From assembly GCA_008921705.1 (NCBI GenBank), contig VFFE01007124.1, positions 1,203,928-1,267,927 on the forward strand: a stretch of DNA of 64,000 bases. The letters are read 5' to 3'. The DNA is from Burhinus oedicnemus. Lineage: Eukaryota; Chordata; Aves; Charadriiformes; Burhinidae. A program made the position numbers and the translations under genes. The notes under the pieces were generated by a model. The model ran no database searches. It saw only the letters and a program-made list of their open reading frames with translations, and was not told the origin of the DNA. This document shows, piece after piece, positions 1 to 12,900 of this stretch. Numbering within the stretch: the first letter of the stretch is position 1; every line of letters begins with the position of its first letter.

Positions 1-1669
1 CCAAAAAAAATCACTAAGGTCTATAGACAGTTCTTCATTAGCTCAAGTTTTAAAACATTGCAGTAGCTTGGGTGCTTCTTAAAACAGACCATATTAATCT
101 CTCAAAGGACACTGATTTCTAAAACATATTTATGATCCAAGTGAATTCCTCCAAGTTCTTCCAATAAGCTTTCTTTTACCTTACACAGTACAGGAGCATT
201 TTGCAGGCTGAAATCCCATTTGTGACCTAGATTCCTGGCATGTCCACAGCACAACGTCTATTTTTCAAAGAATGTGAAGTTCTGATATATGCTTTTATGT
301 GCTTACCATGCCATTTATTCCTGAGCAAATGCAAATAGAAGGCACCAGAATGATTAGGCAGGGGGAGGGGGTGGGGGGCAGAGAAAAAAAGAAAAAAGGT
401 CAAATCCTTGAAGCAAACACATCTCAAAATCCATTTTAGGAAGAACATGGTAACATCTGTCCAGTTCTAATAAATAAGATTTAGGATAAGAATCTGTAGT
501 TTAAGAACCAAAAAAAATGTTGCAGTTACACCTGGGATGAATTTGATTTAGCAGCCCACTTATCTGTATGTATAAGTTAAATAATTCCCCTTAAACAGCA
601 GGTTATCAAGCAGAAATCGGCAACACCTGTTGTATTTGTAAAATAACAATAACAAGCTGAGATGCCATTCATTTACGGTAAGAATGCCAACTTTGCCAAG
701 ATTTGTTTTGGCCGCTGGTAAATCTATGTCTAATAGGCAAGTGATGCATTTCATGGAAAATAAGCTGCACCTGGATTTGAGTCATACCTTGTCCCCTTGA
801 AAAACCTGTCATATCCTCCTACTTAAATGTCTCTGATACAATAAACACATGCGTATAAACAAGGCCCCGACTCTTTTGCCCTGTCTCTCTCTTCGTTCCA
901 GACAGGAAACATAAAACAGCTAACAGCCCAAGATGCATGAAACCATTTCTAAAGTTACTTTGGGCCATTTGTTTAATGTCATCCAGGATCTCTTTTGTGC
1001 ACTGGACAATTTTCCTACCATGTGCTCGCTTATTGTGTTACCTGCTGGTGCACTTCCACGCAGAAAAAGCCATAGAATAGAAACTGTAGTGGGCATACTT
1101 CTTCAGAGGGTGCCTGATCCTGCATCACTGAGGTAAATAGGAGCTTTAAAAGGGACAGATGGTGCAGGTGGACTCATAAAATGTAGGTACATTAGTATTA
1201 TTATAGTGAGAACTATATGAAAAATGTGGAAAAAAATTGTATATGGACTAGAATATGTATCATATGGGAGATGCTACACTCTTATTACTAGCCATGGCTT
1301 GCAAAGGTGTGAACCAACTTCCTTCTAATGCTAAATCCGGTACGTATGACTGTCCCTTTTCAAAAAATTAGGGGAAGCCTTGATAGAAGCGCATGTAAAG
1401 TGTATATGCTCCGTTATCTTATATCTTCACTTTAGCAGCATCTAAAGACCCTTGCACGAATGATGCCCACCTCAAACACAAATGCACAGGGGTGACAGTC
1501 ACAGCTTTAGGGGGACTTGAATCAGGCAGCACGCAGGCAACCATGAGCGATCCACAAGAGTGAAGCGAGCCAGCCCCATCACCATTCTGGCCAGACACGG
1601 AACAGAAGAGTGGGGAATAGGGACAGGGCAGCACCTTAGCTGATGTGTGGAACTCCTGACACCTACAAA
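1..1669. other. Non-coding stretch, no gene seen
   Basis: No frame here has convincing codon content or exon boundaries. The only structured item is the G-rich run listed separately at 361-378. The short open frames on both strands (at most about 90 codons) contain no motif I recognise. Confidence 0.5.
361..378 (+). repeat. G-rich tract (possible G-quadruplex)
   Basis: Three consecutive G runs of 5, 5 and 6 bases are separated by a single A and a single T, followed by a purine-rich A/G stretch to about 398. Short loops and long G runs are the pattern expected of quadruplex-prone DNA. With only three long runs, an intramolecular structure would need a fourth, shorter run or register slippage. 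It could equally be a simple purine-rich low-complexity tract. Confidence 0.45.
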
Positions 1670-1760
1670 CACCTGCATACCTGATCTTGGACAAGTCACT
1701 TCACTTCTCCCCGTCTCACATTGCGACAGAGAAAGTAAGACACTGGCACTCCCATACCAA
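1670..1760 (+). repeat. MIR-like SINE remnant (core/3' half)
   Basis: The stretch from about 1682 reads 'tgatcttggacaagtcact' followed by 'tcacttctccccgtctcac', which follows the MIR consensus pattern of 'tgaccttgggcaagtcactt' then a CT-rich 'cctctctgtgcctcag' block. The tRNA-derived head is not recognisable and divergence is high, so this is an old inactive copy in plus orientation. Boundaries are approximate. Confidence 0.5.
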
Positions 1761-4700
1761 GGTGCCTGCAGAGGAATGTGAGCAACACTATCACGAGTTT
1801 CTCTACTGGAGTAACTGAGGTCATGCACCTATCAGACATGCGGAAAACCCTTGGTTTCAAAAGGCCCTGTTCTCCTGGCAGTTAGCAAACTCCTACGGTA
1901 CAGGAATTGCTGATGCACAAAAATTCTCAGTACTATTTTAGGTTTCAAGTGTTTTATTGGCATAATTCATTCAATTTTCCTCTCCTTGCCTGTCACATGT
2001 CACACTGCAAGGCAGGTGCAAGGCTTGCAGAATTTCAAACTTTCACATTTAACATATTTTCCCCTTTATTTATACATTGACTTTTCCACATAGGATCTAT
2101 GCATGTCGACACACCTGAAAATGGGTAACTAGATCCCTTTTCCACATTTAATGAGTGCTTCCCTCATTATTCTCCTTCCTGTAGGGCCACACAGGTAGAC
2201 ATAAAAGGAAAAATTAAAATGACTCAAAGTCACTTTAGTAATGCCCAGACCACCCATGTCATTAGCGCTAGTCCTCTACCAAATGCCCCATTTGAAGGGG
2301 TTCTACGTCACTTGCAATAATTTAGGTGCAAGACAGACTATAAAACCTCCTAGACCTACTAGCAGACGTACTCGACAGCAGTAACGGTACACTCCAGCAC
2401 TCCAATAACTCAGGCTAAATACAGCACTTTGCCTAACAAATGACAAACACTGGTTAACGCTGAACTATAGTTTCCCACCCACCCCAATGATTTTTCTTTA
2501 GCTTGCTGGCTCATTCCTCAATTCTGCTTTCCTCCTCAGACTCTTCAGTTCCTCCCAGATCATATGAGTGGAATGAACCATCAGACAAAAAACAGTTTAC
2601 TGAGTAGTTCAGAGAAGCGATTGCCTGGATTGGCGTTGTGCATGTACGACTGATTGCTGAAGTAACGTCAGGGCAACCAGGGAGAACATGGTGACCTGGA
2701 AAAAAGCCTGACCCATGAGAAGGGAATGTGGGTAGTGATAACAGGGTTATACAAAGGACAGAAAGGGAAATGGAGGGTCAATTTGCTGATGTCTGCATGT
2801 TCAGAAAAGTAGTATGGGAAATGAAAAGGAGGAATTGAAAGCATCAGTACATAATCAAAATTACAGGTTAGTTGGCATAACAGATATAATGGAATAACTC
2901 ATATGACTGGAAAGTTAACATTGAACATACAGGTTATTCAGGAACAGCAAGCAGAGTAAAAGAAAGTCTCTTCAGAAATACAGACTAAATTCCTGAAAGA
3001 CTGGATAAAACAGCAAGAAAAATGGTAAGAACCACGGATGGGGTTTGCTAAATGCTAAACTTTGAAGGTGATGTTGAAGAGGCTTTTTTTCCCCTGAAAA
3101 TCTACTAGTTGTATAAGATTGCCCAAAGGGGGATTTAAGGCATCCTGATACCTCTTGAAACATTTGTTGTACTGCTACCTTTCCAAGAATACAGCGTCCG
3201 GGGAAGGCGACAAGGGCAAGCAGAAGGAGCTTAATCTCGATCAGTGAGGAGGAACCAGAAGAGACTAAAAGCAAAAGGCAATTTTAGTGATATTAAGTAG
3301 TAACAAGGCAATCAGAGCAAGAAGAAACATCAGGGGCAGTATTAATGTTACCAAAATTTGCTCAGGCTGCCATGATCCACACAAGCACTGCTGCATATCT
3401 ACAGGCAGATACGAACACAACAATGCTTCAGTTGGTTTTGGAAGCACAGAGCAGTGTCCCAGAGGGGCTATGATCTGGGTAATTATCCAGCTATTACCTA
3501 CTCTACATTTTCGTCATGTCCTAGTGGGAAAAGAACAAAAAGTTACAAATGCATTACTATAATTAAATTTTCATCCACAAATTAATTCCAAGAGGTGAAT
3601 GATGACTTCTGTCTAAATAACGTCTCACAGGCATCTAGAGCAGTGCCTGCACTTAGTAGTAGAGTTTTTTCAATAAAAACTGTCTACTCTGTAGCATTTG
3701 GTCACTAGTAGTAGCAGAAGTTCACTTGCAATATCACATCACCATCGGTGACTATCATGTACTCCACACTTTGAAGGCACGACACTGATGTAGAAGCTCC
3801 TTTTGAAATTGTGCTTGATTGCTGGTGTTGCAAACGCTTGTATGCTCAATGCCATTTCTAAAAGATCAGAGAATAAGTCTGATGCAGTTACTCAGATTAT
3901 CTCCAGGACCTTTCCCCTTTGCAAGAACTCTACTACCAACTGCAAATATTTGTACCCAGTAAGTCACTTTTCTAAGACAAAAAGCACAAAGCAACCAAAA
4001 AACCCAGTGTCCCTCTGCGGATCACAATTAAGAAAGTCCAGACAGTAGTTTACGACCCATGAGTGCACTGTCATGCTATTTACAATATCGTTACTTGAAT
4101 TCCTACAGCAGATCCCATAGCAGAGATTGTTAGGACATACCTGTCAATCCATTCACAGCAGTTACAAAAGAGATCATGCAAGATGTTCAACAGAGCAGAC
4201 AGCAAACTGGGATCCTTTAGAGGGTAAATCACCGTAAATTATTTGATTTGAGCTGCCTTAACTCTCCCACCTTCTGCACTAAGACTAGCTGAATTCCTGC
4301 ACATTACTCGAAGATTTTCAGAACGTGAATCAAACAGATTCAAAAATACAGTTCTTATAAGTGCTCTAGCATTATCTACATCAATTCCCAAATCCCAAAT
4401 AGCATGTGCATATTTTTTGTAAGATGCATAACATGAGCTTCTCTAGCTCAATCTTCAAACCACGCAACCAAGGATACTTTAACTGTCTTCGGATCCATAC
4501 CTTTCCTTCTGTCCATCAGTGGCGGTGCAAAAAGCAACAATCACTGGCTAGTCACTTTCAGTCTTGTGACAGTGACCACAGAATATTGCCCACCTCTATT
4601 CGTGCCACACCTGTTGCAAGTGGCCCTATGCCTAGAATAACAAGAGCTGGTGATTTAGCATGGTTGCAGAGCATTTTCCCCTGTCAGCACAGTTATAAGC

Positions 4701-6203
4701 TTTTTTAACCCTTTAGTGGAATCTCAGGTCTTTTCTATTAATTTGATGATGGTTCTACACCACAAAAAGGAAATATTTAAACCCGAAGGCAAGAGGCCTT
4801 CTGCCATGCAAGAATAGATCTAGTCTTTCTCATGAGGAGATGGGACAAGGCAGGCAGTGGTGCACTGAAACCATGCAAAATGTCTCAGGCAACTTTTGTG
4901 CCTTTGCACTGTCATGAGTGCGTGTGGATGGATACCATTTGATTTTCTTGTGCAGCAGTTCACTCAGGATGAAATGCTGTTGCTATGTTAGGTAAAAACC
5001 TACAATAACAATTGACCATCTTCAGAAAGGAGTGTTGCGACATGCTTTGTGGTCAGGGTGCCTTAAGGATAGCTTCAACCTTGTCTCAGGACTTATGTAG
5101 ACCATAATTATCGATGGCACGGCCACAATATATCATTAAAGCTTTGAAAAATTAGTGTTTTTCCTTGTATGCTGGTGACATGCCTTAAGCAGAAAAAGAC
5201 TTATTTTGGAATGAAGCTGTCCACACAAGGACTTACATCTGCGCAAGTTATATGGCTATAGCTCCGCTCAAATATCCCATGAAGATGAGCTCTTTCTAAA
5301 CCTTTCCCCTCAAAGAATCCTCTCTTCAATCACCTTTTCCTGCATCTTCTACTCTCGACACAGCAAAACCTCTACGCTTAGGGAGTACAAGCTGTTTGTT
5401 TGTGAAGCACATATGAAATGGTACACCAGAGCAGTACATACACACAGAGTTGCTGCTGTTTTGGCTCACGCCTGAGCATAGAGCAGTGAGAATCACTAGG
5501 CAAGTCAACACATATTTCAGGGACATTGTACAATTTCTGTAGTCTGCATCAGGGCCTGGATGGGTCACTTGCTCTCAACATTGCTAAGTACCCTTCTGTT
5601 AGTAATGAATTGACTCAAATAGTAAAGCAGGGAGAGATGTTCATATTTTAGGCTTTATTCCACTTATCTATTCTAACACATTTGATTGGTACTCAAAGCT
5701 ACAAAGAATGCACACACAAAGAAAACAATAGCCATACTGATCTGTTGGTATTGTAAGCAGTCAGGTATGTTCTCATGATAATGTAAAAATTACAAGTGTG
5801 CAGGCTGAGAGTTTAAGCCTCTGATCTCTTCTTTTCCCTTAGTTGGTAATGCTGAGGACAGAGGGATCATGGAGGTACTCTAGTTGAGACAGCCCACATT
5901 TTCATAAGCACCTTCAAAACCCAAGTCATGCTGAAGTGTTGTATGCATCTTGACACAGACCACTTACAAATAGTAGCGTATGCAAAACAGAAAAAACAGA
6001 CAAGCCTTCATAACCTTTCATTGCATAATTTCATATTTAGGGAGCACATTTGATGCTTTACACTTATATACACAATTCAGTGACACAGCTGAAGCACTGT
6101 TATAAAAATATTTGGCCCTCACTGTTGTTTGATACACCACCTTTTCATTTTTTTTTTCTTGCCTGTAACATCCATCTTAATTCTCTAACAGCTGCTTAAA
6201 TGG
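1761..6203. other. Non-coding stretch, no gene seen
   Basis: About 4.4 kb of unique-looking AT-moderate sequence. Open frames of 80-100 codons occur on both strands but none shows a recognisable domain, a signal peptide followed by a coherent protein, or paired splice sites. I see no SINE, LINE tail or LTR that I can name here. Confidence 0.45.
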
Positions 6204-6292
6204 TAAAAAACAAAAAAAACAAAAACAAAAAAAAACCCCAAAAAAACAAAACAAAAAAACCCCCAAAACAAAAACCAAAAACCCAAAACCAA
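6204..6292 (+). repeat. A-rich/(CAAAA)n low-complexity tract with C runs
   Basis: About 90 bases consist almost only of A with interspersed single C and then CCCC/CCCCC runs. It resembles a degenerate poly(A)-type or (CAAAA)n simple repeat. Its complement (T runs, then C/G runs) is similar in style to the polypyrimidine tract that contains the assembly gap near 13.6 kb. Confidence 0.75.
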
Positions 6293-6324
6293 GGAGAGTG
6301 ATTTTTGTGATCTTCAGTAGAGCT

Positions 6325-6880
6325 ATAGCTGGTTGGAAAGTGTTTTATTTTTTCTGGGCAAAACTTCAATGGAAATATCACATAGTTTTCATCTTGATTT
6401 TTCAAGGGAAAAATATCGATGTTTTGGCTGAAACTCAATTAACAAAATATTTCAACCAAACCTCCAAATATTTTGATTAGGAAATGCTGCTGCATGGTGC
6501 CTTGGGAGACAGAATTCCAGGTCTTAAACTCTCATTTCCCTCTATGCTCCACGATACAGCTGATTTCCCTTTTTCCAGATGAGAGCTGCTGCATCACCAA
6601 AGTTGTATTTCCTAATTCGTGGTGGGACACACACACACTAGAGAAATGAGTGGAGATCTGAGGCTGCAGAATACCAACAAATTCCCACACTACTCCTTCA
6701 GTTTATCCAGATGGAAACATTTTGGTTTTCAAGAAATAGGTTTCAAGAAAAAGGTTTCCCTGGAAAGCAAGCCTTGTTTCAAGGTAAGCTTAATTGAAAA
6801 CCTGTGATTTCTGTCAACAGGCTGTTTCAAAGACAGCTATTTTGTTTCAGTTGGTTGAAAAGATCCTGCTGTTGAGCATT
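6325..6880. repeat. Probable old dispersed repeat rich in TTTCAA/GAAA motifs
   Basis: Two blocks (about 6330-6480 and 6700-6870) are full of 'ttttcaa', 'ggaaa', 'gtttcaa' and 'tttggttt' words. Between them is a block containing 'ctgcatggtgccttgggaga'. This arrangement resembles an old interspersed element common in turtles, crocodilians and birds, but I cannot name the family. Similar wording recurs around 51.8-52.1 kb and 55.6-55.8 kb. Boundaries are rough. Confidence 0.3.
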
Positions 6881-7734
6881 ATTCCAGATTCCCATACAGC
6901 TTGAGTGCAGTTAGATATAAGCAGTAAGAATACCGAAGCTTTCTGGAAAATCTGGGCACTCCGTTTCCGTGAGTTTTGAAATGAACATCCCGATCCTGCA
7001 GGTGGCACTGACTATCTCAGGCTACGCATTTTTCCCCACTGCTGCTGTTTTCTTCAGGCTTTGTCGGCAACTGATTCAGGCAGGGTAATGCCAAGCCTGG
7101 TAACAGGCGTTTCACAAGGCATTGAGTCCAATGCCTTTTAGTATTAGTGGCTAAAATGCTTTTCAATTTAAGTAAACACCAGTCTCGCTTTACCTTGCGG
7201 CACACAAAGTTGCTAGCAGAACCCAGAGCATCCCCTGGTTGCTAGGGAAGCTTTTGGATGTAGAGGAAGATGAAATTCTTTACATCTTTGATGGAGCTCC
7301 TAGCTTGTCACGCAGTGACATGAAGAGACAAGAGAGGCTCGTTCCCTAGAAGGGGAAGTGGAAGAAAGCATTTATGGAGCAGCAGGAAAACCAGCCAGTA
7401 TAACCTTGGGCATCCAAGAGCCCCAAGGTTCTCAGGCAAAGCACGCCTTCTCTGTGAGCTGTTAATTTTAGTGCTAGAAACTTTGCCTGGGGACTCATAA
7501 GCGAAGGCCAGCGTAGATCCCTTCCTAGGGACAGAGAGGTAAGAGGGCTGGGAGACACCTTACTGAACTCCTGGTTGGGTTAAATTTGAGCACCTCCCCA
7601 TGAAGTCCTGCCCACAACTGAGACTTTCTGTCAGTGGGCTCAGCTACTTTCCTTAAGTTGCTACATCATGGGGCCTTCTCTGCTTTGCCCTTCCAACCAA
7701 AATGCCTTGTTATGGTTCTGGGCCTTACCAAGTG
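6881..7734. other. Non-coding stretch, no gene seen
   Basis: No coding frame, repeat family or RNA gene is recognisable. The minus-strand frames of 60-70 codons here carry no motif. Confidence 0.45.
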
Positions 7735-7985
7735 ATGCAGAAGAAAATTTCTTCCCAAATCTGGTAATCAAATTAGCTTGACCAGTCAGTCATCTGCAAG
7801 AAGATGGTTTTATGTACCATATCCAAGCACTGGCCTACCTCCAGTATCACGTCTCCAGCTGGGAAAAAATCTGGTGCCTCTGAAGCAAACAATAAATCCT
7901 TCCCAAGTCCTGCAGGCTGACGCCCTGAAACATGAGATTTGGTTACAGCTTTCCATTTCAAAAAGGTTAGGAACACACTGAAACC
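7735..7985 (-). mobile_element. Probable CR1 LINE 3'-region fragment, diverged
   Basis: On the plus strand the order 'gaaaatttcttcccaa', 'ggtaatcaaattagcttgac', then 'cagtatcacgtctccagc' follows the reverse complement of the 3' part of old sauropsid CR1 elements (the block reading roughly 'aaaattccttcctgac', 'ggcgatcag' and 'catctccagc'). The element would therefore be in minus orientation. The end-repeat is missing and divergence is high. A 139-codon minus frame spans it but is most likely incidental. Confidence 0.4.
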
Positions 7986-9838
7986 AGTATAGATCTTCCT
8001 GTTCTCCCTAAGAAGGGAAGGAATACTACCACGTACCAAAGAATTTCTCTCTGTAGTTGGATTAAAGCCCCGGTATCCTTCAGACAGACAGGTAGGGTTT
8101 GCTTCCATTGCATGGAGATATTTAGGGCTATTTTGGATGCTGGGGGAGGGTGCTGGGTGGGATATCATCTGCCTGGTCCCCCAGAAGGACATGAGTACCT
8201 GCAGTCCTATTTCAGACCTGCCTCAGCCAGATGTCTTCAACACCTTAGGTTTTAAGTTCCTTGGAGATGTTCTATTTGTAAGAAACAGAATCAAGTCCCT
8301 ACTCTCACTATGAGGACCTTAAGAGCAGATAAAAAAAAATTAATTTTTTCTTTTTTCTTCTCTTAATTTTTTCCAGGGCTTAGTTATATCACTGTTATGA
8401 AATTTCACCTTCACTCTAGGCTGAAGCAGTCTGACTTTGACCAGCCATTAGATCTCATTCTGCATGTCAGCAAACTGGATCCATCTCAGCATCTTTTCAT
8501 ACGCAAATATCTACATGATGCTCAAGGCACCTCAATTTCAGCTGTGATAGCTAAATAAATTGAGATCTAAAAGCTCCATGCTTAGGCTTTGACTCATTGT
8601 TGAGGCTCTCTGTAAACTATTACACTGAATCCTTGCTCATGAAGGAACACAATGACTGAGCTCTTTTGCAAGTCTTAACGCAGCATAGAGAGGTAAAAGC
8701 ACTGCTGGTATACACCCTTATATACATTCAAAGGTCACACTTGCCACAGAACTGAACTGAGACGGGAGGTTGAAAGCATCATCAAATTTGTATCTTCACC
8801 ACAGTGGAAACTTATTAGCTGACATAGATGACACTTAATTAGAAGAAGTAAAGAAATATTTTAGAAATATTTTGACAGATTACACTCTTCCCACATCCAA
8901 CAGGTGGTTTCTACCAACTTTAAACTATTTATTGAAAATTCAAGTGTTCATTTTGAATTAGACTGATTTGGGGTTGACTGGGGCTGGCACAAAGCGGGTA
9001 AAGACAAGGAAAGGAACCAAGTTCGGAAAACACTGCAACACTTCACACAGCCAGAATATGCAATAGCCAGTGATTGTTCCAATTACCATACACCTTTGAA
9101 TGTCTACTCTGTTTCTGGCTGCTGCCCTTATTTACTCAGTCTACTTCTGATATTTCTTCCTCTATAGAGCAATAAACTTTAATTCACTACCAAAGCAGTT
9201 CCTTATGCACCAGTTTTGGATACTGTGGCAAACACTCAGGAGGAGCACATACATATCCAAATGATATTAATACACAACCTAGAAATTAAATTCACGTGCT
9301 AATATAATTTGTGATATGATTATGCAGTTTATGGGTAGCTCAGGTAACTTATGGATCTGCAGTTTATCATGCACCAGGGACTGCCTTGCCTGACTGTACT
9401 TCCTTGACCATCTCTCCCAAGAGACCATCTTCTTGAAGTACAATCTACTCCAATATGCCATTAAAAACAGGATAATATCCTATTACCTACTCCAGCTATG
9501 CTTCTGGAGAGCCAGTCAGGGTGAGCCTTGAGCCAGGAATACAAGCTTTTTTGCGTGGATTTCCCTTACATAGAGAAGATTTCTGAAGCTCTATAGAGCT
9601 TGGGGCTAAGCCTCTTGACGCCTCCCTTACCAGGGAAAAAAATCCTCACCCAGCTTGGACAGGGTGGAGGCTCCTGAGGGCCCCTGTTCAAGGAGCAATG
9701 CAAGCTTTTGCATAACAATAAACATGTGTATACCAACGAGATCATACACATGTTGAAACATTATGTGCACACTCAAATACCTTGCTGAATCAGGGCCACA
9801 GTAAATGCATTCTTTTCATAGAAACACTTTTCCATGGA
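7986..9838. other. Non-coding stretch, no gene seen
   Basis: Unique-looking sequence, with a short A9/T-rich patch near 8330-8360. No exon-like frame, RNA gene or named repeat was recognised. Confidence 0.45.
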
Positions 9839-9901
9839 CCTGATCCAAAGCCCACTGAGGTCAGCAAGAGTCTTTCACTTCAATAGGATTTGGATTAGAC
9901 C
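9839..9901. repeat. Dispersed hairpin repeat, copy 1
   Basis: The left arm (about 9840-9863, 'ctgatccaaagcccactgag') is the imperfect reverse complement of the right arm (about 9877-9899, 'cacttcaataggatttggat'). This 'gatccaaagcccattgaagtca' / 'tgacttcaatgggctttggatc' theme is abundant in turtle, crocodilian and bird DNA. Two further pieces lie at 38068-38120 and 60822-60882. I do not know its accepted family name. Confidence 0.5.
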
Positions 9902-12900
9902 CCATGAGCATTTCCAACTAAAACCAGCATTGGAATTTGTGCATGCCCGTGCACTGAAACAATTTGAGTCTAGTTCACTGTAAACCCTAGACTCAAATTC
10001 TCCTCAGCTCTGGGAAAGTCAGGAAAGCAAGCTGGATCTTCACATTGCCAGGCCCTTCTTTCAAAGGCCTATTCAAGAAAGGTTCAGAATCCAATGAGCG
10101 TAAGCCTTTAGAATATTCATACCTGAATCAGGGTCTAAACTTAAAACCAGCTGGAATAGCTCTGAGGAGGAGAGTTTCATCAAATCTTTCATATAGTACT
10201 GCAGGTTAAGTGTAAAAATAATAATTACAGAACAGCTGAAAGGACATCTGCTGAGGCATACATTTTAGGGTCTTCCTACAAAGATAAGCATTCCATGTCC
10301 TAATAGCTATATAAATCCATAAAGACTTATCTATGATTTCACTGATAGATCACCACTGGAAAAAAGAGAGAGAGGGGGAGGAGAAAAATCATAAAAGCAT
10401 TCCACCTGTATTGCTGGCAGATGGCTTATAAATGTCGCACAGACTTAGACCTACTACTGGCTCATACAAGAGGTATTAAATAAACTGCTGAACATCTGCT
10501 GGTAAATACACAGCAAACAAGAATGCAACTTAGAGCCAAACATCTGGCGAGTGTGGACCACATCTCTGCTCATAAACTAAGCAATGTTTTCTGCTAATCA
10601 TTAACAGAGTTATTGATTTTAGAAGTGTATCACACAGCTATAATTTTGTCAGAGAGTAGACCACATAAGTTGTTCTTTTTCTGGTTGTTTCATTTTGTCT
10701 TATTCCAAAAGTCCGTAAATTGACGAGCGGGACAAAAATTATAATTGACATCATCTGTGGGAAATATTTCATAAAACAACAGGCCCAGATGTAGGATTAA
10801 AGCCATGTGGTAGTAAAATACCACACTGAAAAAAGTCCAGGTTCCATGATTTCTTACGAAAACAGATGTGCTATTACTCCACTCTACTTGTTTTTCAATG
10901 CTTTTTACTCCAAATAATTCTCTCTTTTTTCCTCTTCTTTTTTTCCACAATTGCACTAGGGAGAGATCATAAATTGATTGCAGATGGCAACTTGTACTTC
11001 ACAATCCTAACTGTCACAATCTTTGAAATAAAAATAAATGAAACATTTTGTGAAATTATATTGAGCTGTGTTAAAAGTAACGAAGATTATACAAACATAT
11101 GTCTGTTTGTCATTTATACAGCACCTTCAGGCATGACAACCAAATCTATTAGACAATACTTCCCTCCCTGGGAAGTAGTTATTTTCTAAGTCCAGGAGGT
11201 ACCGAAATATAGAAGGGAACCTATAGTCTGAGCACTCCTTTATCCCAGCCTCGAGATGGTCTGAACCTCCTGCAACACAGAACCAGGCGTGCACATCCTT
11301 GATTCTCTCACATACAAAGAGGCAACATGGAAACAAGACAGAACAGTTCTGTGCATCCTGCTTTGCACATCATTTCATATTAGTACATTCTTGACAAACA
11401 TATTGTATAAGAGATCCATGAAAGACAGAGGCTTGTATGGTTTGAATCCCAATTGTCAGTGCTGTGCAGAATGGCAAACAACTGTATTTCTTCCTAAATG
11501 ACTTACTAACATATGGAGCCCATTATGATGCCACTAATTACGATTCATTAAGTTCTGAATTTATGTAGTTTCACAACAGACTCATACTCTCCTTTTTCCA
11601 GTTATCAGAGATTTTGTAAGACCTAATAAAATAAAGGTCTAAATAAGCTCCCATCCTGTCACTTTAATACCTTTAGACAAAAGCCCTTTCCAATAGAGCT
11701 GATGGTGTTTGATGTTGATTAAAAAGCGTTTGATCTAGGTGCACATTATAGGGATTCCCGAAGATAGAAAGAGAGAGGAAAGCCACGGATACTCATTTGG
11801 GAAAGATGTTCACCTTCCAGTACAGTTCGGGGGGAACTGTGAAGGACATGGGAATATGGCTCAGTTAAAGTGTAGCCCCTCTTTTGCCTCACATAAAGGA
11901 AGAATAAATCAACAGTAGTGGCCAATGGGAAGAGCAAGAATGGAGGATTTTTTTTTGAGATCACAGAAATCATTCAACAAACTAGAGCAGGAGAAGACTC
12001 AATGCCCACAATGAGATGTAGAGCAGACAGAAATAGCACTGTTTCTTCTATTAAATCTTTATATCCAAGAGAGTTAACAGGAATGCCTTCATTATTCCCT
12101 CTCCCAGGCAAACCCTGCAGAGATTAGCAATCTTTGCCATCTGGCTCTGAAAACTCCACATCCTTGCTGTGAAATCTTTACTCATGATGCAGCTCTCAGA
12201 GCAGCCCTTCTTCAGTAGCAGCAAAACTTGGGCAACTATTCACACACCAATCAAGAATCCCTTCTGCCAGAAATGCCAGGAGTAGCGAGACTCAGTTCAA
12301 GATACCTAGTGTACACTGTATCTAATACATGAGAGAGTTTTCAGAAACTGAAGCTGTGTTTGAGGGGGAAGGGGTGGGATTGAACTGTTGCTCAGTTGGC
12401 TGGAGTAAAGACTTTCTAGCAACAAGGGGAAGACTTGGAGGAAGTTCAAAGCAGGGTCATTTGCCTTTTGTAACAGATGAGTCTGAAATCCCATGAAGAC
12501 TGGTACTCTGGAGCATAGACGTTCACAGCACTAGTAAAGCTAAGACGCTAGTAAAGCAGAGGGACAGCAGTTTAACACTCAGTCTTCCTTCCTAAAGAGA
12601 TGTGGTTCAAATCCTTATTCAAGAAAGTCCATTCTTTACACCACCTGGTATTTTGGCCAGTAGGTTTAAGCCTTGTATGCTGGATGTGAAGATCTAAGGC
12701 AAAACAACAAAACTGGAAGCTCACGGCGAAAGACAGCAAGGGCTTTGCAGGCCAGGTAAACGCAAGAACTGCAGTAATAGTTTGTATGTATACATACTTA
12801 CATATATATCTTTCCATGCTTTCCGTGGCTCTGTCCAACCTCTCCCTCACCTCCCAGTTTACTGAGAAATGACATTCTGCATTGCAAGGAGCGTAGCTGC

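Noticed and set aside
7773..8192. 139-codon open frame on the minus strand
   Set aside because: It overlaps a probable CR1 3' fragment, whose non-coding region gives the apparent frame. No domain or splice context supports a gene.
12784..12797. 14-base perfect palindrome as a protein-binding site
   Set aside because: It lies in a TA/CA-rich simple-sequence patch where such palindromes are expected by chance.
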